Positions 1 through 10,170 are shown, numbered from the stretch's first letter. The stretch: 64,000 bases of DNA from Ophiocordyceps camponoti-saundersi (nom. inval.) (GCA_003339415.1 PDHQ01000083.1:27560-91559), one strand, 5' to 3'. The notes: generated by a model not told the origin, from the sequence alone. Translations and numbers: made by a program.

Positions 1-111
1 AGAGAAAGAGAGAGAGAGACTCAGTCGCAGGCGAGATCCGCTCTTCGTCTGCGCTGATCTCGCTTGGTGAGTCGGAAATCCTCCCTGCGGCGACTTCGCC
101 CACTGACCGCC

Positions 112-121
<10 letters not shown>
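1..121. repeat. Exact duplicate of 39331-39451
   Basis: This stretch is base-for-base the same as 39331-39451, which lies upstream of the large coiled-coil gene and contains a 5' splice-site-like GTGAGT. The identity ends inside a C run: 69 C here, 9 C at the other copy. A real duplication that stops exactly in a homopolymer is less likely than a misjoin during assembly. Confidence 0.9.

Positions 122-181
<60 letters not shown>
113..181. repeat. 69-base poly-C run
   Basis: An uninterrupted run of 69 C separates the duplicated segment from the first gene. Homopolymers this long are hard to sequence, and the length is probably not exact. It lies 69 bases before the first ATG of the Sgf11-like gene, so the true promoter of that gene may not be represented here. 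Confidence 0.9.
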
Positions 182-250
182 ACCCCCTGTTCGTCAACGA
201 CCTCAACCCGCGGGTTGACCACCTTTCTAGCACGGAAAGGCAACGCAACT

Positions 251-1522
251 ATGAATTCCACTACGGGGCGGGCCGGGATTATCCGTGCTTCCGACGATGC
301 TGAGAACATGGACAAGCTGGTAGGTGATATCGATGATGATAATGATGATGGTTGTGGTGGTTCATCATCCCCCCCCCTCTCCTTTTCCGCCTTCCCGCTC
401 GTCTCTAGACGGAGACCTTTCGATACGATAGAGTTGGCCGGGCTGACCCCTAGAGCGACCATGCAGGCCCATTCCGTGCTCGATGACGTCCTCTACAATG
501 TCATCTCCGACCTGTTAATCAAGATGCACCACGACGAGAAGACGGCTCGCGCACAGTCAGCTGCCATTCAAGTCGAGAAGATGGCTTTCGACCAGCAGAC
601 GACGTCGGACGCCGAACCTACGGCCGAGACCACCGCCGCCCTCTACATGGACGGCAAGGTGCTGCTCAAGGGCAACCCCCTCGTCAACGTCCACGAGATC
701 CTCTGTCCCAGATGTCATCTGCCGCGGCTACTCTATCCGACCGACGGCAAGGGTGCCCAGAAGCCCGACCCCTCCGTCGTCTACTGCAAGAAACATCCCT
801 ACATCGAAAAGGCAGGCTGCGATATCTACGGCCAGAGCTGGGTAGCCCCCGGCCCGGGCAGGGGCAAGAAGAAAAAGGACGTAGAGAAAAAGGCCGACGG
901 CACCGACTCGCCCGCGCCGGAGCAGCGACCGCCCAATGTGCTGTCATTCCCTTCGGCCACCTGCAGCAAGTGCAAGCGTTGCATCCTCGTCACCCGGCTC
1001 AACAACCACATGGGCTCCTGCATCGGCAACAGTGGCCGTAACGCAAGCCGTGCTGCGGCTCAGAAGCTCAATAACGGCGGCTCCCAGCACGACTCGACGC
1101 CGCCCTCGTCCCAGAAAGCCACCCCCGTGTCCGGGTCACGGGCCTCGAGTCCGCGCAAGCGCGAGGCCAGCGACGACGAAGGAGACTCGGATAACAGCCA
1201 TAAGAAGAAGAAACTGAAGCCCAGCGCCGCCTCGGCCATGACGAAAAAGGTCATCATCAAGACCAAGCCTTCACTTAAGAAGGAAAAGGCCAAAGCCGCC
1301 TCCCAACTGAGCAAAGAGCAGAAGCCCCCCTCCTCCTCCGACACGCCCACCCCGCCGCACATCAAGCCGTCCCCGAAGCCGGGCAAGGATGGCAGCCCGC
1401 TGAAAAAAGTCAAGGCCGCCAAGCCCGCCACCAGCTCGCCGGCGTCTAAGAACGGCCGAGACGCTGACGGCGAGTCCGAGTCCTCGGGCACACTGTCGTC
1501 ACCCCCGGCGGGTCCCAAATGA
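251..1522 (+). CDS. SAGA-associated factor 11-like zinc-finger protein
   Basis: The 423-residue product resembles fungal Sgf11-like SAGA subunits, which link the histone H2B deubiquitinase module to the complex in the nucleus. It has an N-terminal helical segment (VLDDVLYNVISDLL), a first Cys pair CPRCHLPRLLYPT, a conserved block ending in GPGRGKKKKD, and a second finger CSKCKRC...HMGSC with the Sgf11-like C-x2-C...H-x3-C spacing. The rest is disordered, rich in Lys, Ser and Pro, with bipartite nuclear-signal-like KKKK stretches. The reading frame has no intron. The first ATG is at 251; ATGs at 308 and 461 are alternatives, and the conserved part starts only near 461. The family call rests on remembered resemblance and motif spacing; a generic nuclear zinc-binding protein is the alternative. 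Confidence 0.62.
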   Translation: MNSTTGRAGIIRASDDAENMDKLVGDIDDDNDDGCGGSSSPPLSFSAFPLVSRRRPFDTIELAGLTPRATMQAHSVLDDVLYNVISDLLIKMHHDEKTARAQSAAIQVEKMAFDQQTTSDAEPTAETTAALYMDGKVLLKGNPLVNVHEILCPRCHLPRLLYPTDGKGAQKPDPSVVYCKKHPYIEKAGCDIYGQSWVAPGPGRGKKKKDVEKKADGTDSPAPEQRPPNVLSFPSATCSKCKRCILVTRLNNHMGSCIGNSGRNASRAAAQKLNNGGSQHDSTPPSSQKATPVSGSRASSPRKREASDDEGDSDNSHKKKKLKPSAASAMTKKVIIKTKPSLKKEKAKAASQLSKEQKPPSSSDTPTPPHIKPSPKPGKDGSPLKKVKAAKPATSSPASKNGRDADGESESSGTLSSPPAGPK

Positions 1523-2055
1523 GGGCACCGGGTCGATCAGACTCAAAAGACACTTTCTTTCCTCGACTCCGGGGCCGCGTCTTGTGGATACAGCGGCAGG
1601 CACCCGTATACAGGGTCAGGTTCATTTCCGCTACCCTTCTCTAACCTCCCACCCCAACCTTCCGCACCTTCTTCCATATATATATATCCTCAAACAGACT
1701 TACGTGTATTATTCTAAAGTATCCGGTCGCTTCGGTCAAGCGGCAGGACTTGTTGGCTAAGACAGAGAGAAAGAAAATCACAGGTGTGAGGGGCCAGGGT
1801 CATGGCATCGTTCATAGTTGCGGAACTTGGAGCTACGGCGTTGGCAGAGTTTGACGGGCCTTGTGTTCCATCTTGGAATTGTCTTGACAGTTGACACGAG
1901 GATGATTATGGGAAATCATAGAAAGTTACAAAAATCTGTCTAGAGTTGACGTGAGGGTTAGCTGTCCCTGCCCTGGGCCACGACGCCACGCTATAATCAA
2001 GGGTATTAAAAGAAGACGGAGGGAAAGAAAGAGAAAAAGAAACAGCATCGGGCAG
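1523..2055. other. Convergent intergenic region
   Basis: These 533 bases hold the two 3' ends of the convergent Sgf11-like and cyclophilin genes. A TATATATATAT stretch lies near 1677-1687. No gene is visible. Confidence 0.7.
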
Positions 2056-2619
2056 CTACGGCCCCTCCTCCTCGTCGAGGACGCGAGCCTTTACAATGCT
2101 GACTTTCTCGACGGGACGATCCTCTGCGTCGGTGGGCACCAAGCCCATCCTCTTGACGGTGGCGAGGCCGCTCTTGACGCGGCCGAAGATGGCATGCTTC
2201 CCATCCAGCCAAGGCGTGGGGGCGAGGGTGATGAAGAACTGGGAGCCGTTGGTGTCGGGGCCGGAGTTTGCCATGCTGAGGATGCCGGCGCCGGCGTGTC
2301 TGAGCGCCGGATTGAGCTCGTCCTCGAAGGTGTCGCCGTAGATGGAGGATCCGCCCCGTCCGGTTCCCGTCGGGTCGCCCCCCTGGATCATGAAGGAGGG
2401 GATTATGCGGTGGAAGACGGTGGCGTCGTAGTAGCCTCTTCGGGCGAGGGTGATGAAGTTTTGGCATGTTTTGGGGGCGTGGGATGTGTAGAGTTCGATT
2501 GTTAGGGTGCCCTTTGGGTGGGAAAAAGGGTGTGTAAGTCTTTTTTTTTTTGCGCTGGTGGACGGAAAGGAGGGGAGAAGACGGACCATTGTGGTTTCGA
2601 GTATGACGTTGGGGGTCAT
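2056..2619 (-). CDS. Cyclophilin-type peptidyl-prolyl isomerase (PPIL1 class)
   Basis: Coding exons are 2619-2587 and 2511-2056, with a 75-base intron (5' GTCCGT, 3' AAAG), giving 162 residues. It is a single-domain cyclophilin that catalyses cis-trans isomerisation of Xaa-Pro bonds. Catalytic-pocket features are FHRIIPSF (Arg46, Phe51), the QGGDPTGTGRGG block, and WLDGKHAIFG with Trp112 and His117. Length, the short N-terminus and the block GGDPTGTGRGGSSIYGDTFE match the PPIL1/Cyp3 class, a spliceosome-associated nuclear cyclophilin in other eukaryotes. There is no targeting sequence. The 11-residue first exon was chosen because it restores the family N-terminus; upstream in-frame ATGs add only low-quality sequence. 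The gene is divergent from the signal peptide peptidase gene. Confidence 0.92.
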   Translation of the reverse strand: MTPNVILETTMVRLLPSFPSTSAKKKRLTHPFSHPKGTLTIELYTSHAPKTCQNFITLARRGYYDATVFHRIIPSFMIQGGDPTGTGRGGSSIYGDTFEDELNPALRHAGAGILSMANSGPDTNGSQFFITLAPTPWLDGKHAIFGRVKSGLATVKRMGLVPTDAEDRPVEKVSIVKARVLDEEEGP

Positions 2620-2859
2620 GTTGGTGTTTTTTGTTTCGGTTGCTTCCTTTCGTCTCTTGCTTCTTTGTATAGGTGGACGAGGGAGAAGCGTGAGTGAGGA
2701 GTAGGGAGGTGATGATGAGGTTCGGCGCATTGTGATGCGAGTCGCGAGATGCGGTGCTGCTTTGCTTACATAGGCAACTTTTTTAACTTTTTTTCTTTGT
2801 CCGCGCCGCCCACACACCTCCATTGACTTGTATTTACGTGGTGCGGTGACCGATATCGC

Positions 2860-2918
<59 letters not shown>

Positions 2919-2950
2919 TTCCTTCCCATCACAACATCATCACCACCATC
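2620..2950. promoter_or_regulatory. Divergent promoter, cyclophilin / SPP
   Basis: The two start codons are separated by 331 bases, so both promoters must lie here. The most visible element is a (CT)n tract at 2862-2915, about 40 bases before the SPP start. Pyrimidine tracts just before starts are common in filamentous fungi; a regulatory role here is inference. Confidence 0.6.
2862..2915. repeat. (CT)n microsatellite
   Basis: About 27 CT units run without interruption immediately upstream of the SPP start codon at 2951. Confidence 0.95.
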
Positions 2951-4748
2951 ATGTCGGCCGAACCATCGGCGCCGCCCGGTGATCCTGTTCTCCAAGCAGC
3001 ATCGCCAAACCCAATACTGGATTTCCTCCGAGATCGTCACTTCTTGCTCTTGGAGCTGAAGCTGCTGATCGGCGCCGCTGGCATCATCTACATCGGGGCA
3101 CACGCCTCTCTTCGTCGACCGCCGTCTGCCTCTCCCGTCTCGAAAAAGGGCGACAAGAAAGACGAGAAAAACACCGGGGAGGAGGATGAGGAGGAGGAGG
3201 ATGAAGAGGAAACGCCCATCTCGCAAGGACTCGAACTATCCGACGCCATCACTTTCCCTCTTATGGCTGCTGCCATGCTCATCGGGCTATACTACGTGAT
3301 CCAGTGGCTTCAGGATGCGGCACTGCTCAATCAGGTGCTCAGGACCTACATCTCCTTCATGTCGCTCATGAGCTTGGCCACCTTGTATGCGCATTTTCTC
3401 GAGGTCGCCACTTCGCTCGTCTTTCCTACCTGGTGGCGCGGGTCGGATGGGCTGTTGCGCAAGGTCAGTCAGAAGGCTCGCGCTGTCGTCGTTTGCGATG
3501 ACGTGGGAAATGCCATGGTCGGGCGGGTTCGTGACGACAGGCAAGGACCTCTACCGGGGTTTCTCGCCCTGCTCACGCCCTTGGCCGTGTTGAGGCGCTT
3601 GGCTTGGGATGCGCGCGGCGTCTTGACTAGGCGCTGGCTTTTCACTCTTTACGTCCATGGCATTGGCGATAACAGGTACCGCATCAGGTTTACTCATGTC
3701 GTTGCCATCGTCTTGTCGTCGGTCACGGCCGTCGTCTACTTTTGGGCCCCGTCGCCTTTTCTCTCCAACTTGCTGGGGTATAGCCTGTGCTACGGGTCTC
3801 TTCTCATACTGTCGCCTACCGACTTCCTGACGGGGTCTCTCGTTCTCGTCGGGCTCTTTTTCTACGACATTGTCATGGTCTTTTACACGTAAGAGCACTC
3901 CCGCTTCCCCGTCCGTATCAGGTTTGAGCTAATGTTGTGTCGGGGCCAGGCCGTACATGTTGACCGTCGCCACTAAGTTGGATGTCCCGATCAAGCTCAC
4001 CTTTCAGTCGGCTGGCAGACGGAGCATGCTGGGTCTGGGCGACATTGTGCTTCCCGGCATGCTCATGGCGTGGGCGCTGCGGCTCGATCTATACATGCAT
4101 TTCCTGCGCAAGGTGAAATACGAGTCAACCGAGCTACAGATTGTCGAGCGGGACGCGACGTCGGGCGAAGTGACGACGCGGACGGAGACGAAGCATAAGG
4201 AGGTCAAGGCACGCTATACCAACGTCAAAGGCCGGTGGGGAGACGTGCTGTGGGCGGGCGGCATCGGCGCGTTCCTCTCGGGGGCCCTGCGGCGGCAGCT
4301 CCCCGTCGAGGTGGCGGCGGCCAACTTTCGCAAACCGTACTTTTACGCCGTCATGGGAGGCTACACGTTGGGCCTGGTCGTGACGCTGGCGATGCTGCTC
4401 GTCTTCCAAAAGGGCCAGCCGGCACTGCTGTACCTGGTGCCGGGGGTGCTCGGCTCGCTGACGGCGACGGCCATGGCGCGCGGCGAGATGGGCGACGTGT
4501 GGAAGTACACGGAAGACGGCAGCCTCGATACCAAGGACGTGGTCGTCGATCTCGACGCCGAGGGGAGGATGATGAAGAAGGTCGGCAAGGTAGAGGACGG
4601 CGTGGTGGACACGAGCCGTAGCGACGACGTCGACGACAAGAAGAAAAAGGACGATGACGACTCGAAACGCGGAAAGCGGCGCGAGACGGACGGAGGCCGT
4701 GGGCTGGTGATGATGACGCTCGATGTGCGGGACGTGGAAAAGGATTAG
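2951..4748 (+). CDS. Signal peptide peptidase, presenilin-type aspartyl protease
   Basis: Exons are 2951-3888 and 3950-4748 (61-base intron), encoding 578 residues. The three diagnostic motifs of GxGD intramembrane proteases are present in order: YD in FFYDIVMVFYT (Asp306), GLGD (Asp344), and PAL (residues 470-472) in QPALLYLVP. The intron falls between the first two and its removal gives VFYTPYM, a well-conserved join. Hydrophobic segments start near residue 35 and cover most of the protein; an acidic insert EEDEEEEDEEE follows the first one. The C-terminus is a charged Lys/Asp-rich tail without a clear KKxx signal. SPPs cleave leftover signal peptides and tail-anchored substrates in the ER membrane; in Aspergillus the homologue SppA is linked to hypoxic adaptation. 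Confidence 0.93.
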
Positions 4749-5123
4749 CGAGGCTTCTGTTTGGCTTCCCTTTGCTAGCGGGCGTACGGCAGGTGAAGAG
4801 GCTTGGGCGATCAGCGCCCTTGGGTTTTTGCTTCCTTCTTTCTCTAGTCTAGAGGTCGGTTGATGGCTGGCTATGGTAGACGTCATGATGGTTGATTTGG
4901 GGTCCAGTGTCACTGATAGAGAGAGGCATGAGGCGGTGGTTGAAGCATTTGAGATATCCGATGCGGATGATTTATGATGATACAGCATCGACGAATACTA
5001 GCTGATTAATGAATTAGCAAACGGTTGATTAATGAATGATGCTGATTGAGACAATCTATGTACATATGGTATGTATGTACGTGATCAGCGAGGATGCGAA
5101 TCCCCCCGTCTCTACACCCCCCA
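4749..5123. other. Convergent intergenic region
   Basis: These 375 bases separate the 3' ends of the SPP and methyltransferase genes. I see no gene or repeat beyond short A/T-rich stretches. Confidence 0.6.
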
Positions 5124-5879
5124 TCATGGTGAGCCCTTGGGGCCCCTCGCACGAAAGAGCATAACAGCACCAACACACCAAACATCCACATGCCGAAAGC
5201 TCGCGACGAGCGCATCCCTAAAAACAGCCTCCTCATCTCCCTCGTTCCCAAAGACGCCCCACCAATTAAAAAGCGCCAGCAAAGCCCTCCCCAGGACATT
5301 GACCTCCCTCCCCCTCCCCAAGATGGTGGCGCCGACGAGGAGACCGTCTGCCGAGAGCAGTGGCACGACGGACTGCAGGACGGTGCGGATCTTGGCTTCT
5401 GCTGGGCCGGGGAGGCAGTGGAGGAGGTAGAAGATGGTGATTGAGTCGAATTTCGTTTCGTCGTCTGGTGGGTTTGTGTTGGTAAGGTGGAGGGGCGGGG
5501 AGAGGATGTCGGCTTGTAGCGTCTTCACTTCCGTGCTCGTGCCCGTGTTTAAGATTCGTCGTCGGGCAGTTTGTAAAGCGTCGGTGTTGAGATCGATGAG
5601 CGTGATGGAGTCGCATCGTTGATCGTGGCTGGCGTTGACGAGGGCGGTTGAGGGGAAGAAGCCGCTTCCGACGCCTACGTCTGCGTGTCGTCTTCCGAGG
5701 GAGGTGGTGAAGAGAGGGAGGAGGTCGTGCTTCGTTGAGCAGCGCCAGGCTAGGCTGTTGATTAGGCCTAGGACGAGGGGGTCGTAGAGGCGGAGGAAGA
5801 GCGGGGTGTATATCGCTGTGCCTGATGGGGGTTGTGGCTTGCAGGTTGACTTCGTCATTGACGTTGAATTAGATGTCAT
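5124..5879 (-). CDS. Class I SAM-dependent methyltransferase
   Basis: A single-exon gene for 251 residues. SAM-binding motif I is ADVGVGSGFFP, followed by an acidic residue at the end of strand 2 in ITLIDLNTDAL and a motif II/III-like FDSITIFYLLHCLPG. The C-terminal part (LGRALLALFNWWGVFGN) resembles small methyltransferases often found beside fungal natural-product genes. No substrate can be assigned. It sits 1 kb from the divergent PPTase gene, but no scaffold-building enzyme is adjacent, so a biosynthetic role is only a possibility. The ATG at 5879 was taken as the first in frame with the conserved sequence. Confidence 0.8.
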   Translation of the reverse strand: MTSNSTSMTKSTCKPQPPSGTAIYTPLFLRLYDPLVLGLINSLAWRCSTKHDLLPLFTTSLGRRHADVGVGSGFFPSTALVNASHDQRCDSITLIDLNTDALQTARRRILNTGTSTEVKTLQADILSPPLHLTNTNPPDDETKFDSITIFYLLHCLPGPAEAKIRTVLQSVVPLLSADGLLVGATILGRGREVNVLGRALLALFNWWGVFGNEGDEEAVFRDALVASFRHVDVWCVGAVMLFRARGPKGSP

Positions 5880-5906
5880 TTTGGGAGGGGGGCGTGTGTA
5901 TCCGTA

Positions 5907-5952
5907 TGTGTGTTTTTTCTCTGTATCCGTACCGCTTCAGCCTATCTTGTAC
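5907..5952 (+). repeat. 45-bp direct repeat, copy 1
   Basis: The shared core CCGTACCGCTTCAGCCT is preceded by TGTGTGTTTT and CTCTGT and followed by CTTGTAC after two or three bases. The partner is 6441-6484. Copies differ by a few substitutions and the length of a T run. Confidence 0.85.
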
Positions 5953-6440
5953 TTTGACGGTGCAGAAAGGGCACGCCGAAGAGACAGAAAAAAGAGCCTC
6001 AAAGAAGGGATGAAAAAGAGGGAAAAAGAAGAGTGTAATTCGTAGTAATTCACAAAGGGCTAGGAAAGGAACGGATCCGTAGCTACCAGCTAGGTAGGCC
6101 TACCTTAGCTGGGTCCTTGTGCGCTCACGGCGAACTGATTTTGTGTGTTGAAGGGGGGCTCACGGCCGTCCTTGGTCTTCTTCCTAGGAAGGAAAAAAGA
6201 CCCCCCTACTTATATGTACGTACAAGAATGACCCTTCCTAGGACCTGTAGGTTCCTTTGGCCCCCTCTAGCCAAGCGATACCAATTGATCAGGTCCGTCA
6301 GATTGATCAGAACGGCTTAATCGACCCTTTGATCCGTACGACTCTGACAGGACCTGTCCGGCCCGACGGCCCCGACGGACCTGTACAGACCTGACAGTCC
6401 GTCCTACTCCCTTGAGACTGTCTTCCCTGCCGAGGCTGTG

Positions 6441-6484
6441 TGTGTGTTTTCTCTGTCTCCGTACCGCTTCAGCCTCTCTTGTAC
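6441..6484 (+). repeat. 45-bp direct repeat, copy 2
   Basis: Second copy of the segment at 5907-5952, in the same orientation and about 530 bases away. Confidence 0.85.
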
Positions 6485-6916
6485 GACGTTGAGGAGAAAA
6501 GGGGTGTGCTGACTGGGTTTAAAAAGCTCCTCACTATTCTCTTCCCCCACCCCGCCTCTAACGTCCCCCCTTAGCCGTTGAAGCTTACTAGGAGAGGGCC
6601 AAACTAACTACCTACCTCTGCCTGCCTATACCACCTACGGTCTACCCAAGCCCTCTCCGTGTTTCGCTCATCTATCAATTGACCATCTCCTCCCATTCTC
6701 GATACTCGTTTCTCCCGCCGCGTAAAGATCGGAAAGTCAAATAGAAAAGAAAAGCAGCTTCTCGGCCGAAATAAAAGATTACATACTCATCTCATCTCAC
6801 CCTCTCTCTCTCTCCATCTCTCTCTCTCCATCTCTCTCTCACCCTTCAGCCCCCTCCTTCACCCGCGCATCATCCACCAAACACAACCAACCGGAAAAGA
6901 CATAAAGAAAAAAAGT

Positions 6917-7952
6917 ATGGAACCTTCAATCTCCATCATACAATGGTCCATCGACACCCGCCCTCTCTGGCCCTCCGCAACCGAAACCCGAGAGCTAAAG
7001 CAAGCCGTACGTACCCCCATCTCATCCCCTCATCCCTCCCCTCACCAGAACAAAACCAATCTCATACATCCCCCCCCCAAAAAAGGCCTCACGAGAATTC
7101 AACCTCCTCCAAGAGAAAGAAACAGAACAAATCGAACGCTACCACTTCGTCAAAGACGCAAAGCTAGCACTCGCCTCAGCCCTCTTAAAAAGACTAGCAA
7201 TAAGCCGTCTCGCAAACGTAAGCTGGACCACGTCCTCACTCTGGACTCGCCAACCCCAAACCGGAAAGCCAATCTTCGACTTGCAGAGAGGTAGTGAAGG
7301 AGGAGGAGTCAAGGTCAACTTCAACGTATCGCATCAAGCCGGCGTCGTCGTCCTCATCGCCTCTTCCTCCTCCGTCCAAGAAGAGGATGAAGAAACGGCG
7401 GTAGATGTCGGGATAGACGTCGTCTGTCCTGCCGAGCGTCGTACGAGAGATGTAAACTCCATCGCCTCCGAAGGCTGGTCCCGCTACGTCGCCGTCCACG
7501 AGGACGTTTTCGCACCGGAAGAAGCAGCCGCCTTACGAAGGAGAAGCGGCGACGACGTCGACGATCGTCTAGCTCACTTCTACACCTTATGGTGTCTTCG
7601 AGAGGCTTACATCAAGATGACGGGCGACGCTTTGCTCGCCCCGTGGCTACGAGAGCTGGAGATGCGTCACTTCGCTCCCCCGCGTGCTTCTAACCAGCAT
7701 CAACATCGAGAAGAGGTGGGAAATGATGATGATGGTACGGCATTGGAGATTTGGTTTCGTCGCCGTCGTGTGGAAAACGTCTGTATGCGCATCAGCACCT
7801 TGCTGGACGACGAGTACATGGTCTGCTCTGCCGTCCGTTGTCCGCCGAGCCTTTGGGCCTCTGTCGAGAGTCAGCTTGCCCTGCCTTTCACTCATCTGGT
7901 CTTGGACGAGATGGTAGCTGAGGCTGAGGAAGCTGGCCGTCGGCATCAGTAG
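6917..7952 (+). CDS. 4'-phosphopantetheinyl transferase (Sfp/NpgA type)
   Basis: Exons are 6917-7006 and 7086-7952 (79-base intron, 5' GTACGT), encoding 318 residues. The enzyme moves phosphopantetheine from coenzyme A to carrier domains of polyketide synthases, peptide synthetases and aminoadipate reductase. Signature motifs are FNVSHQAG, VGIDVV (metal-binding Asp141) and WCLREAYIK (Trp199, Glu203, Lys207), the last matching the W-x-x-KE-A-x-x-K pattern with Arg for the first Lys. An acidic Glu/Asp insert separates the first two. The family is usually present once or twice in ascomycetes and needed for lysine and secondary metabolite synthesis; it would be the activator of the PKS that starts at 63 kb. 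The start was set by family-like N-terminal sequence after intron removal. Confidence 0.92.
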
Positions 7953-8260
7953 CTTTTTACCGTCGTCATCTTGAACTCTTTCCTCCTTCCATCTTCATCT
8001 CTACTCATCTAGCCCCGGCTTCTCTTCTTGTTCGTCTTCCCGTGCCTCATCAGCATCTGACCGGTGGCATGAAGGATGAAGCTGGTTACTGTATCTTCTT
8101 CTCCTTCTTCGATCAAACTGAGACTCTGTTGCTATGTGCATGTATGTACCTACCTAGGTAGGTCTGTCATATTTCACCCTCGTCCGAATGCCAGTGCAAC
8201 AGCGAGCGAGCCAGATTCACAACACCCGCTTTTTTTCTCCCGCCACTCCATTGGCATCAA
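7953..8260. other. Convergent intergenic region
   Basis: These 308 bases lie between the PPTase and hydrolase 3' ends. A TACCTACCTAGGTAGGT palindromic word is at about 8148-8164. No gene is seen. Confidence 0.6.
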
Positions 8261-9375
8261 TCAGAGATGCTCTCCAAAAAACGTCAAGAGCGTCTTATAG
8301 CCACGCTCATACTCCTCCTTGACCCTCTTGTCACTGAGATCCGCCCTCGCAGCCATCCAACCGTGAATCTGATCGGAAAACGTCTCCACCAGCTTGGGCC
8401 CCTTGAGCGAAGCCTCAAACTTGGCCACCGCCTGCTCGGGCTCGTCCTTGGAAGCGAGCAGCACCGTGGGCACTGTGATTCCCTCCGCGTCCGCCGGATC
8501 GACCATGGCGGGATGGACCGAGGCCGCGACGCTGAACGGGTTGTTGGCCGCCTTGGTCGAGAGGGCGACTACCTTGCCTCCCCAGCAATACTGTCGAGTT
8601 TGTAGTTTTTTTTTTGTTGAGCCCCGTCTTGCCTCAAGGAGCATTTGGTTCACTTACACCGACGATGCCCAGCTTCTTCACCGAAGCGTTCTCCTCCTTG
8701 ACGGCTCCGACATAGGCCGGGATGAGAGCGGCGATGTTAGGCGGCGGGAAGGAAGCGAAGAAGTCTCCCAGATTCTTCTTCTTCTCGTCCGTATCAGGCG
8801 GATACCTCAAGAAGAGAAACAAGGGAAAAAAGCATCAGGCAAAAAAGGAAACGTTCCCTTCCATCATCATGTCAAGAGAAGAGAGAAAACTCACCACTCG
8901 ATAGGACACGGCTTGCCACGGAACCAGTCGGGCATGAAGACGCGATACTTCTGCTTGGCCCCACCGTACGCCATGATATCGGCCCCCTGAAGAGTCTGCT
9001 CAAAGTAGCCAAAGATGTCGTAGATGACGACGATGGCTTTTTCCGCATCGGCCGGTCCCGTCACATCTGTTCGGAAGAAGAAGATTCACGACGTCAGAAA
9101 AATTCACTTCTTTCCGTTTCATTCTTATTCCCATCCAATTCCTCCACAGCCTCATTATTTCATCATGTCCAATCACCGAAAAAAATGTTGTTGACGAGGA
9201 AGATAGATTTTGGGCCAGGATATGACATGTCACATGTATGATTCGTCTCGTACGTACAAGTCCGATACCCGCCGAGGTCGACGTAGCTGCCCCGGGCCTC
9301 GTAGCCCTTGGAAACGACAGGCGGTATGTTGCAGCAGGCCTCGCTGTGGCCGTGAGAGGCAGCCATGGTCGACAT
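8261..9375 (-). CDS. Dienelactone hydrolase / AIM2 family protein
   Basis: Four exons: 9375-9258, 9066-8895, 8805-8658 and 8590-8261, for 255 residues. All three introns have GT-AG ends and the junctions rebuild family sequence (for example VIYDIFGYF and GIVGYCWGGK). The alpha/beta-hydrolase triad is visible: Cys148 in GYCWGGK, Asp195 in SKDE, and His222 in QIHGW. Bacterial members open dienelactone rings; the fungal AIM2-like branch has no settled substrate. A longer start at 9546 would add 57 residues rich in Arg, Ser and Leu and lacking acidic residues, like a mitochondrial presequence, so two isoforms are possible. ATG 9375 is the conservative choice; 9366 is equally possible. Confidence 0.88.
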
Positions 9376-9590
9376 GCTGTTGCTCGTCGACCTGCAAAGA
9401 CGTGGGACTGTAACTGACGGTTTAGAAGGCAGACGGGCGCCAAGTAGGCTGCAGACAACCGCTGGTCGAGATGATGATGAGACAAAGGTCAGGCGGGGAA
9501 AAGAGGAGATGGCAATCGTCAACGATCGGAGAGAAAGCCTCGGCATTGCCGTCGCAGGCGGAGGAGAGGATGGGAGGGGGGAGGGGTGAG

Positions 9591-9657
9591 AGGGGAACAG
9601 GATAGGAAGAGAGTTTGATATCTTTACTAAGCACTACGATAAGAGATATTGCGTATC
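9591..9657 (+). repeat. 67-bp direct repeat, left copy
   Basis: The core AGGAAGAGAGTTT, then ATCTTTACTAAGCAC and AAGAGATATT, is shared with 10171-10239. Two of the differences are CpA-to-TpA changes, as RIP would produce. Confidence 0.85.
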
Positions 9658-9928
9658 CCTTAAAGAGGTAGGTATTCTAACACCACACTCGTTATAGCAG
9701 GACTTGTGATAATGATTAAGCAGGCAGGAATAGAATATCATGTAGCTACTATAGCTTTTTACTCTGTAAAAGCGTTCTCGGACCGTAATCCGTCCAAGGC
9801 GTCGCTCTTCCAGAGCCAATTCCGACTCCCAGCCTCGCAGTCGCCCCTCTGCGAGATCAACGCCGAACTCACCATCCCGCCCTCCAACGCCACCCGTGGT
9901 GACCGTGACAGAGGATCACCGATAACGA

Positions 9929-10045
9929 ATCGGACTTCCGGGTCGGACCTCCGTAAGTTTAGCTACCTAGCCATCTCGAGTCTCGGGTAGGCCATCGGAG
10001 TCCGACTCCGTGGCGGTGCGGGCGTGTCCCGCACGAGGGGTCCTG
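9929..10045 (+). repeat. Inverted repeat, left arm
   Basis: Two blocks, 9929-9953 (25 bases) and 10025-10045 (21 bases), are exact reverse complements of 13448-13472 and 13411-13431. The left arm has 71 bases between its blocks, the right arm 16, so one arm gained or lost sequence. Confidence 0.88.
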
Positions 10046-10170
10046 CCAACGTAAGGACTGCGGCGACGCTAACTAGCGTAGGGCACGTGATGCCCATGTC
10101 CTCTCTCCCCGCCCCTCACCGGGAACTCCACCGGGAACACCGTTTACCCGACCCGATTCGGGCCGCCGGC

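Larger units (their letters stand above)
5880..6916. other. Intergenic region, methyltransferase / PPTase
   Basis: This is the 1.04-kb region between two divergent genes. It contains a duplicated segment of about 45 bases (5907-5952 and 6441-6484), two TATCCGTA octamers (5899-5906, 5924-5931), a run of repeated GACCTGT/GACGG words at 6340-6405, and a CT-rich leader at 6795-6841 just before the PPTase start. No gene is seen. Confidence 0.6.

Noticed and set aside
64..303. Proline-rich frame through the C run
   Set aside because: The prolines come from the 69-base C homopolymer, whose length and context are doubtful.
5124..7952. Methyltransferase plus PPTase as a biosynthetic mini-cluster
   Set aside because: No PKS, NRPS or terpene enzyme adjoins them, and PPTases act on many pathways; proximity alone is not enough.
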